64,000 nucleotides of DNA, taken from positions 2,480,001 to 2,544,000 of the forward strand of contig OX596338.1 in assembly GCA_951394405.1 (NCBI GenBank). The letters are read 5' to 3'. The notes beneath the pieces were generated by a model. The model saw only the letters and a program-made list of their open reading frames with translations, had not been told where the DNA came from and searched no databases. A program made the position numbers and the translations under genes. Shown here one piece after another: positions 56,430 through 64,000 of the stretch (its first letter is position 1; the number at the start of each line of letters is the position of its first letter). The stretch is from Coprinellus micaceus (Eukaryota; Basidiomycota; Agaricomycetes; Agaricales; Psathyrellaceae).

Positions 56430-57358
56430 TCCTCAGAGTGGGCAAACCACGCATCAGCAAACACCTTTTCAATGGCCACAGAGAGCTCCTCCACTCCTTC
56501 TGTGGTATTGAGATCATACTGGTTGGAGAGACCTGGCATCTCCTTTTTGACCTGCATAAAGAATGGGGCCACCGCATCCTCCTTGAGGGTGCGGCCCTTG
56601 ATACGTTCAGCATGGTTGCTGAGTTTGATAACTGACGACAACGGGTAATGATCCGAAGTCCCCTTGAGGTCCTGGTCCCTGAGCGGTGCTGCTGAGAGGA
56701 TGTAGGCAGGTTGAACGAATACCATGTCTATTACAGACTTGATATTCGTGTCGGCGTAGGACACATAGGTGGGTCCTGGGTTAACAGGTGGGGAATATTC
56801 CACACCTAGATGGGCTGCTGTTTCCAACAGTAGAATAGCTGTATCTCCATGGTTTGGGACGGCGTCATCCCACTCCCTGGAGTGACAGTTGAAATCTCCA
56901 GCCATGTAGTCCATGGCTGGGAGTGAGTCTGCGCGGCGATCGAGCAAGCGAATTGCTCAGTGGTTGGCATCTGAATATACGTTAGTGAGATGCATGGGCT
57001 CATTGCCTGCAAACAGGGAGATTACCATTACGCCTCGATCATCGATGAGGTCTCGACGGTAAGTCGGACGAAGGACGTCCAATCTCTTATTTACATAGAC
57101 CATAACCCGAGGAAGGGTTCCTGGCTCAGTGGGAGGGACCATACAGGTCCACTTAGGGTGGCGGGGTGAGCCCCATACTGCTGTACCTTCCTTGTCATGC
57201 GCAGAAGGGGTGTGGCGAACGAGCCTCCATGGAGGCTCTTGTAGGAATACAATATCCAACGATTTACATTGAGTTTCAAGTAATACAACGAGAGAGTCCC
57301 AAGACTTCGCAACATTGAAAGAAAGAACCCTAATCTTCCATAATGTTGTACTAGACAT
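56430..57358 (-). pseudogene. LINE ORF2 endonuclease fragment (duplicated unit 1)
   Basis: Seen: from the ATG at 57358 (MSSTTLWKIRVLSFNVAKSW) through LVFLQEPPW-like IVFLQEPPW, MAGDFNCHSREWD and SDHYPLSSV to FAHSEEY near 56430. It is about 90% identical at protein level to unit 2 and carries a TGA at 56957 at the same codon as the 55759 stop in unit 2. It ends by fusion to the ORF1 tail of unit 2. Confidence 0.83.
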
Positions 57359-57488
57359 TAGGAAGGACTGGGTTAGATTGAAGCCTGCCACGATCTTGAC
57401 GATCATGTACCTGCTTGTTGAGTGCGTCTATCTGGGCGCGGTTGAACCTCGCGTACTGGAATGGACAGTTCAACAACTCAGTGTCATT

Positions 57489-57958
57489 CGCCCCACAGGG
57501 GGATGGTTGAGAGAAGGCGGCCTTGTCTGGGTTGGGCTGGTCTCTGCTGGTTAAAGGTCTCGTGTGAAGGGAGTTGGGTAGGTACCCTGACGTGTCAGTC
57601 CTTGCAACTGATGTGGATGAGGGGTACCCGAAGCGCGACTACCGTGAGGGACACCATTCGGGGGCAGGCAAGGTGTGCCCCCGGGGCCCATAACACCTTG
57701 TGGCGGCCTGGTACTGGTGGGGATTGGACTGGGCTGGGTGGGAATGCCGACTCGATATACCGATCTGTTAGTGCCGCAAGGCCTTTCATTGTCTGTCTGC
57801 TGGTTGGGGGTAAAACCTCAAGTGCCGGGCGTCTCCAAATCATCAAATTTTTCGTGTTTCATAATTGCAGTAGTACTTAGTTAGTGACGCTCGCGCTCTC
57901 TTTGTATGTTGATAGTGACCGGACTGCCATCATGCCCCGGTATATAAAAGCTCATTTC

Positions 57959-57987
<29 letters not shown>
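57489..57987 (+). mobile_element. Plus-strand LINE 3' end inserted into ORF1
   Basis: Seen: about 470 bp of non-coding sequence ending gaccggactgccatcatgcc, then ccggtatataaaagctcatttc and a run of about 28 A (57960-57987). The same 3' box ends the plus-strand copy at 53766. ORF1 text continues on both sides: GHDAES ends at 57988 and NCPFQYARFNRAQIDALNKQ resumes near 57480. Flanks aactcagtgtcat and gactcggcgtcgt differ by four transitions and may be a diverged 13-bp target duplication. Confidence 0.75.
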
Positions 57988-57988
<1 letters not shown>

Positions 57989-57989
<1 letters not shown>

Positions 57990-60547
57990 CTCGGCGTCGT
58001 GGCCCTCCTTCCTGCAGTTGATACAACGTACACGATGGGGGCAAGTAAGGATCTCCTCCGCAGTGGGAGGGATAGGCTTTGGGAGTTGCTTGGGCTTGCC
58101 CTTGCAACAGCTCGCGTGGTGGCAATGCTCGTCCCGAGTATGAGACTCGCTGCAGATGGGGCACCTGCGACAGGTCCGGCACATGAAGTCAGGATGTCCC
58201 CACTTGCAACAGTTCTTGCAGAAGGGGTCGCCGGGTTGGCGAGGAGTGGACCTGATGAGGCACTTCCTGCCAAGGATGTTGATGGTCTTGTTGTTCAAGG
58301 CCTTCGCGCGGGTCCCTGCTTGGGAGTCCCAGATATTAAAGTAAACTGTCACCGAGGTGGAGTTCTTCGATTCAGAGTTGATCACCCAGGGGCGGGCGGT
58401 TGGAATATAGTGTGGTTTCAAGGGCGAGGCCTCGAACACGCTGTTGATGTCACAGTAGATCATTAGATTACTCCCAACTTTGTATTTGGGAACACCATGT
58501 ATCACGAGATAGCTGGTGGACTGTGGAAGACCAACCCACAGATCGCGGGACCAGTCTGGAAGGACTTCGGTGATCCAACTGTGCGTGGCATTCAAGTCAC
58601 GCTTGTTTGGAACATCCGTTGTTCGAAGACTCCAACCCCCATAGGCCTGACTGCCTGAGAGGACTCAGAGCTCGGATCCGGCACGTTGAAGGATGTCGTT
58701 CATCCCCCTCATGATGAACCCGCCGTCAATCTGAGGAATCTGACCATCCTTCTCGTTGAAGAGGACCATGATCTGCGTGCGAGGCGGACCCTTGGTTGTA
58801 GAAGCAGGGATCACTGTCTTCTTCTTCTTCTGCTTCTTCCCGCTTGAGATGGGACCAGCAGTGATTGGAGGAGGGTGAACCTGGGGTAAGGGAGGTACAG
58901 GTCCGCCGTTGATAACCTTGGTGATCTGCATTGGAGTTAAATCAGGTTGAGCCTTCCCCCACATGGCGGCAGCCTCGACGTAATTCATTTTCGTCTTGCC
59001 TCCCTTGGCAACGACGTTCCACGGCCTGAGGGCCGGGGGTTTAGGAAGAGGCTTCTGAGGGCCGACCGGCAGGCCAACTCTCTGGAAGGGGACAGCGGGG
59101 GCTCTTGGGGGCTTTTGGCTGCGGCCTCGGGCCTCTGTCGTGCACACACTTCCGTGTAGCTGCAGAGAACGGAAGGCTCGGGTTCGCGCCGGGTACGGCC
59201 GGATCCTGAGCATTCCGAGAATCTTCGGGACGTTCTGGGATGGGGTTCTGGTCCACCTGGATAGGCGAGCCAGTGGGTCCACGCTTGCCACCCCCAGGGG
59301 GAACGACACGCGAGTGTTGCTTGTTCGTCTTTGAAGGAGCGAACGAAGGAGGAGGATTCTGAGTGGGGTGCTCCAGAGGTGGTGTGTCTGCAAGGCCCTC
59401 TCAGATCTTGCGAGCAGACGCCTCGGTGTACTCTCGCCAGTAGCGGAAGCCCTTGGGAGGAGCTGTGGATAGGGGGGAGGGGGGCTGACCCTGGGGGTTG
59501 GCCTTCCCCCAGCCTCAAGGTACGAGTGCCACCTGTAAAGATGACGGCTCCTGGACCTCAGGGCTGACGAGCACATCCTCCATGGGACGTGGTGTAATGG
59601 AGTCTTGGGGATCCTCAGCAGGAGGTACAACCTCACTGCTGAGCATCTCCTCGACGTTGGCTGCCCAGGATCTGACTGCGGATTCCGGCATGTACATATC
59701 ATCCTCCACCTGCATAGGATGCCAGGGGGCGGCGTGTGCGGTGTCGCCGACTGGACGGCTACTGAGAGGATCTTTGCTAGCACCACGTCCGAAGGGAACG
59801 ATCCCTGCGACCTGGGTCAGGGGGGGGACGAATCCTCTGGGCGCGGGGGGTAGCGAGGGTACAAGGGGATGGGGGACGAGTTCCGGGTGGGGTATCCATG
59901 TCGTCGTCCTCATCCATTTGCTTGAACGCACGCCCCCAGGCAGAGCCTTGGATGGTGGCGTCGACTCGGTCCAATGTGAGACGTATAGTATTGACGGCGT
60001 ACTCCCCAGCGGGAACGTCCTGTCTGAGGAAGAATTTGGCGGTGCGGTTGAGGGAGGAGATGGCAGCTTCTAGAGTGAGGGTGTTGGAGGGTGCCGGGGT
60101 GGGGAACTGAGTCTGGGTGCCCGATTCCGAGCCAAGACTCACTGCACCGTCGTCCTTGTCACTACTCTTGCTCCCATCCTTCTCCCTGTAGACTGTGGAC
60201 AGTGGAATGGTGGCAGAGCGGGCGCTCTGGTCCTCCTCTCCTCCGCTGATGTTCAACGGGTCATCGTCGCTCTGGGCGGTGGTGCTCGTCAATGTTTGAG
60301 ATGGTCCGTGCGCAACCCGAAGGGTGGGCACGTCCAGTGCGTATCGTTCGTGGGCTTGCGCCCCTAACGAGGTGGATGAAGGGGCCTGGGATAGGTCCCT
60401 GTTGGAGTGCATAGAGGCAGCCCTCGAGGGGGGCCTCTGTGTAGAGGAAACCAGATGGCTAGGATCTCGGGACGACGTGCGGGATCGACCGCCTGGTGGG
60501 GACGACTTCTCCCGGCGTGCGGCGCGTTTTTTCTTCGTTGAGGACAT
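57989..60547 (-). pseudogene. LINE ORF1 (gag-like), frameshifted
   Basis: Seen: start ATG at 60547 (MSSTKKKRAARREKSSPPGG). An N-terminal Ser/Arg-rich part is followed by TLEAAISSLNRTAKFFLRQD and a Pro-rich middle that needs at least one frameshift near 59,800. The conserved C-terminal half has PPRTQIMVLFNEKDGQIPQI, MNDILQRAG, a TGA at 58665, WITEVLPDWSRDLWVGLPQS and TSYLVIHGVPKYKVG, then Cys-rich knuckles CKNCCKWGHPDFMCRTCRRC and CINCRKEGHDAES, where the inserted A tail cuts the frame. Known: LINE ORF1 proteins bind element RNA through such knuckles and an RRM-like fold. Residual ORF1 text continues at 57351-57488. Confidence 0.8.
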
Positions 60548-60559
60548 CAATGATGCCCT

Positions 60560-61197
60560 CGGTGGTCGTATACCAGCCTAGCAGTCGGCGGTACACCTTC
60601 CAGACGACGGGTAGAGATGTTGTGAGAGTGGAGATTGGTCGGCCCGAATAGGAAGGTGGTGGTAAGAGATCAAGAAGCGATGCATAACGAGCAAAGATGT
60701 CAATGATGTACTGGCGCTGGGAGAGGGAGATGGACCAGTTGGGACGATCCCTGATGACTTCAACACCAAGGATGAACTTGGTTTCACCCAAGTCACACAG
60801 CTTGAACCGCTTGGAGAGCTCCTCCACAGTTCAATCCAGTGCCTCCTTGCTCTTGGAGGCCAGAGTCACGTCATCAATGTAGACGGGGAGGATGGTGTGG
60901 ACGTCCCCATGAGCGTAGATGTAGATGGACCGATCAGACTGGAGTCGAGTGAATCCCATGTCCAGAAGTGTTGCATGCAGCTTCTTGTTCCACTGCCTGG
61001 CACCTTGCTTGAGGCCATACAGCGACTTCTTGAGCAGGCACACCATGTTGGGACCACCCTTGGTGGAACCCCTCAGGCTGGCACATGTAGATGACTTCGT
61101 CCAAGTCACTGTTGGTGAAGGCAGAGGGGAAGTCGCAGGAACGAAGGTGCATGTCCTCAATCCCAGCAGCTGCAAGAGCATTACTAAGCCATAGCAC
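60560..61197 (-). pseudogene. Ty1/copia reverse-transcriptase remnant
   Basis: Seen: three frames in order: DMHLRSCDFPSAFTNSDLDE and VIYMCQPEGFHQG; then MVCLLKKSLYGLKQGARQWN, SIYIYAHGDVHTILPVYIDD; a TGA at 60831; then VEELSKRFKLCDLGETKFIL and GVEVIRDRPNWSISLSQRQY. These are the consecutive motifs of copia-type reverse transcriptase (D..TAFLNGDL, KSLYGLKQ, VYxDD, LGxxxxFLGI). A frameshift near 61050 and the stop break it. No LTR is seen. It is bounded by the LINE on the left and the hAT element on the right. Confidence 0.85.
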
Positions 61198-61365
61198 GAG
61201 TCTGGGCTACCTGCGGGTACTTGTAGGTAGACCCGTGGGAATACCCGCGAGATACCTGACCTGTGAGTCCAGGTAACCTGTGGGAACATACCTGTGCGAG
61301 TGCAGGTAAGGCATTTCGATGTACAGGTACCCGTGTGGGTACCTGCTGTGATACTTGTATATTTA
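61198..61365. repeat. Subterminal GGTACCTG/CAGGTACC repeats of the hAT element
   Basis: About ten variants of gggtacctg, ggtacttg, caggtaa and tacccg occur in both orientations in 170 bp. One pair forms a perfect 9-bp inverted repeat with a 4-nt loop at 61324-61345 (caggtaccc, gtgt, gggtacctg). Known: clustered short subterminal motifs are transposase-binding sites in hAT elements. Inferred to be the left end of the element. Confidence 0.55.
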
Positions 61366-62325
61366 ACACGGATTAAGGTGGGGCACATTGCTACAATATC
61401 TACGTAGATTTTTCCGTTTCGGAATCCGCAGAGATCTTCTGAAACGGATAAGAAATGAGTGAGTTACGGTCTTCGATCAACTGGGCGGCGCCATGTAGAC
61501 GCCGAAGCCAAACACATACAAACTGGACGCACCATTTGCATGTTCAGCTTGTGGGCTTCGCACTGCTCGCCTGGGCCCTTAAATAACATTTGATACAGCC
61601 TACAATACACCTAGTTAGCATTCCTTTTATACAGGTGGACTTGGTACATACTTGCGATTGGCATCCGCCGAATCGACTATGATCACGCTGGCGGTCTCGG
61701 CGTTTGCTGAAGTCGCGTTGGGTGAGACGGTTTGATCTTTGGTTTCGTTCTCCATCATAGTGGGGCCGATTTTGGTTCGGAAAAGTGGATATATCGACTG
61801 TATATATACGTCGCACCCCTTTTCACCCCTTTTTTTTTGAGGGGCATGGTTATTGCACTCTCCATCGCACGGCGCAGCAAGCGCGTGGCTTAACACCGGG
61901 TATGTCCGAATCGGGACATACTGTGTCCGCTTTTGGGCGCTGATGGGTGCACTCAAACTGTCTGAGTGTGCCGTCACTCAGCGCCCAGACGTCTGCTTTC
62001 ATTCAGAACTGTGAGCTGTCAACCTCTCACGGTTCTTTCTTCCCTTCCCCTACCTCACTCACTCCCAGTGAACCTCGACATGCCCTGTCCCCTCCATTTT
62101 CTTTCGCCCATTCGTTGAGCCGGCCCCTCGCTGACGTTGTGCGGAACAACGGTGACAGTAGTCCGATGGAATCCTCAACCTCTGGTTGGTGCATTGCAAT
62201 GGCGCGACTTTGGTTGGTGCGGGTAGAATTGGCAGGGTAGCCGTAAATCGGGGTTCGGACTTCTGGTGTGTACTGGTTTATTGCTCGACTCTCGACTCTC
62301 GTTCCCTTCCTGACCCCCACCAACG

Positions 62326-64000
62326 ATGGCTCCTAGTACGACTACCCAGTCTGCCAGCCGTGCATCTGCTCGGGCTCGTCAGCCAACTGCTCGTGCACTC
62401 GCAAGTGCCGAACAGGTCACCGTCCCTCGCCGTTGACAGCGTTCACCTTCTACCTCTGAGGAAGAGGGTAATTCGGCCCCGGAAAGCGACCAGGGCGAAG
62501 ATCCGGACGGCACCCCTCATGCCCAAGCCCCCGCTGCTGCTGCTGCCAACGCCGCCGAGGACAAGAGCAAGCGCGCCCAGTTCGCGAAGCGTTTCAACTG
62601 TGCGGAGCGGACGAACGAGGAGGTTCTCGGTGCGTGCTCCTGTTGTTCCACCGGAGCCGGATATGCCTTAATGATTTCTTTAGCTCTGCAGATGAGGACG
62701 TGGAAGTCCCCATGCTACGAGCACTTCGTCATGCCCCCTCTGATTGAGGAGGACCCTGATGGTACAGTCAAGTATGGGTTTCAATGTATCAAGTGCGTCG
62801 CGTGTTTATTCTCTCTATGCTTGCTCACATTTCACATAGGAACCCATCCATTATCCTCTGGCGTGCGCGCCATGATGATGGGACGTCGAACCTGAATCGT
62901 CACTGTGGTCGCTGCTCGCCATCCACTGGCCCCGAAGCTCTCGCCATGGCCGCCTACGCCTCGGGCTCAAAGTATAAGCCTGCTCGACATCGCGCCAAGG
63001 GTGTCATCTGGCTCGCCCGCCGCCGTCGACCGTACAACATTGTTGGTGATCCCGAGCTTCTCGACATCTTCAGCGACCTCCACAGCCACACGAAGACGCC
63101 CTCACCGTCCACCATCTCTCACAACATGAAAGATGCGCATGAAGTCACGAAGGCTGCTGTTATCCGCAAGCTCGCTGCTGTTTCGGGCAAGATCCATGTC
63201 GTTACCGATGGATGGACTTCGCCGAACGTCATCTCATTCATCGGTGTGGTTGTACAGTTTGTCAATGGTGGCAAGATTCATACCTTTACCCTCGATTATG
63301 TCAAGTATGTCTACCCTTGCGTGTTCGGCGTGCTCATGACCAACTAACATATCCTCCAGGTTGACGAAGGCCCATACCGGACAATACCTAGCGTCACAGC
63401 TTGCCAAATGTCTGCGTGAGTTTGGGATCGATGAGAAGGTATGCATTTATGGCCTAGGGTTGATTGCACGTCCTGACGTTCGTAGGTCATGGGCTTCACA
63501 GGCGATAACGCCTCGAACAATGACACTCTCGTTGAGGAGCTCTCAGTCCTCATTTCTTCCTTCCGTGGCAATGAGCTTCGAACCTGCTGCATCGCCCACG
63601 TCCTCAATCTTGTTGCCAAGGTATGCTTATCATGCAGCTGTTCTCAGCATCGCCCATTGTTCTAATGACTGTGAAGGCTATCTTATCGCCATTCAAGCAA
63701 AAGTTTACCAATGCTGACGTTGAAGCTGAGGCGCTCGTCGATGGCATGGAGGACGAACTCGTAGAGGAGGATTACGAGGTTCCCAAGGAGGATGGTGTTG
63801 CTGAGGACGTGCTTGCAAGTGACGCGGCGGCAGTCATGGAGGTCGAGTCAATGGACCTCAATGGTGCCCTCCCACTGTTGACGTCGGACACAGCATCTGC
63901 TGCACGTGTCATGCTAACCAAGGTGTGCCACCTCGCCGTCTTGTTCTCATCAATTACATATATTGTCCTTAGCTTGAGAAGCTTGTGCAGAAGGTCGCTG
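62326..64000 (+). pseudogene. hAT transposase, 3' partial, early in-frame stop
   Basis: Seen: ATG at 62326 (MAPSTTTQSASRASARARQP), a TGA at 62434 (codon 37), then an open spliced frame. Introns with gtgcgt/gtatgt donors lie at about 62632, 62794, 63305, 63438, 63620 and 63922. A BED-type finger reads FQCIK joined to NPSIILWRARHDDGTSNLNR and HCGRC. hAT core motifs follow: HVVTDGWTSPNVISFIGVVV, VMGFTGDNASNNDTLVEEL and ELRTCCIAHVLNLVAKAIL. Known: these are the catalytic-core blocks of hobo/Ac/Tam3 transposases. The early TGA could be bypassed only by a downstream start, and no good ATG is seen before the finger. Frame is otherwise clean, so it died recently or the start is misjudged. Confidence 0.82.

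Larger units (their letters stand above)
53767..60547 (-). mobile_element. Minus-strand LINE (non-LTR retrotransposon), internally duplicated
   Basis: Seen: reading 60547 down to 53767 gives ORF1 (gag with zinc knuckles), then ORF2 endonuclease, then at about 56430 a jump back to the ORF1 zinc-knuckle end, and a second ORF2 with endonuclease plus reverse transcriptase. So a unit of about 1.2 kb is tandemly duplicated. Copy one is further split by a plus-strand LINE 3' end at about 57489-57987. The reverse transcriptase stops at the A tail of another plus-strand copy; the rest (thumb, RNase H, 3' UTR) is missing. All frames are broken. Confidence 0.85.
61198..64000 (+). mobile_element. hAT-family DNA transposon, left part (runs off the window)
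   Basis: Seen: subterminal repeats at 61198-61365, about 950 bp of non-coding leader, then a multi-exon transposase on the plus strand to the window end. The right terminal repeat and target duplication lie outside. The stretch 61366-62325 has no other gene; it holds AT-rich and Ser/Pro-poor short frames only. Confidence 0.7.

Noticed and set aside
52213..57406. Twin-priming origin for the opposed LINE fragments
   Set aside because: Twin priming leaves the inverted 5' part upstream of the sense 3' part and its tail. Around 53766 the order is the reverse, so nested insertion with later loss fits better.
1..64000. CRISPR arrays, operons, riboswitches, biosynthetic gene cluster
   Set aside because: The DNA is eukaryotic. 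No spaced direct-repeat array, polycistronic layout, backbone synthase or tailoring cluster is present; the neighbouring genes belong to unrelated housekeeping pathways.

Overview
The window is nuclear DNA from a filamentous basidiomycete, most likely an Agaricomycete. Genes carry many short (about 50-70 nt) GT..AG introns, sit close together on both strands, and include families typical of that class: a two-RRM PUF protein, UPF0187/bestrophin-like, VWA, GH3, GH63 and class-A DnaJ proteins. No species is claimed.

Positions 1-45.4 kb are a gene-dense euchromatic block. In order: a Jsn1-like RRM/Pumilio RNA-binding protein (5' truncated, +); a small putatively myristoylated protein (+); a tandem GFA/CENP-V domain protein (-); a 1.19-kb non-autonomous DNA transposon with 9-bp target duplication; a SAM methyltransferase (-); a VWA protein (-); a UPF0187/bestrophin-like channel (-); a large SYCP2/Red1-like candidate meiotic axis protein (+); an orphan 598-aa protein (+); an orphan multi-pass membrane protein (-); ATG8 (-); a soluble SPFH/band-7 protein (-); glucosidase I GH63 (+); a RAD57/XRCC3-type RecA paralog (-); a NIT2/NIT3 omega-amidase (+); a Ydj1-type DnaJ with a CaaX-like end (+); UPF0538/C2orf76 (-); a GH3 beta-glucosidase with PA14 (+); COG4 (+); ESCRT-III VPS2 (-); and a CUZ1/ZFAND1 AN1 zinc-finger protein (+). 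Several are divergent pairs on 108-390 bp promoters. Many belong to membrane traffic and proteostasis (ATG8, COG4, VPS2, DnaJ, ZFAND1, glucosidase I), but this looks like ordinary housekeeping density rather than a cluster. Two genes would act in recombination (RAD57-like and the SYCP2-like candidate).

From 45.4 kb to the end the window is a transposon island with no convincing host gene. It holds an inverted-repeat element, a Tc1/mariner element with 220-bp inverted repeats, a zinc-finger pseudogene, a complex of nested and tandemly duplicated non-LTR (LINE) retrotransposon pieces, a Ty1/copia reverse-transcriptase remnant, and the 5' end of a hAT element whose transposase runs off the window. 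Nearly all transposon reading frames are broken by nonsense codons, mostly TGA, consistent with C-to-T decay at CpG. Gene models were spliced by eye from GT/AG signals, reading phase and family motifs; junctions named in entries are those that close in phase.
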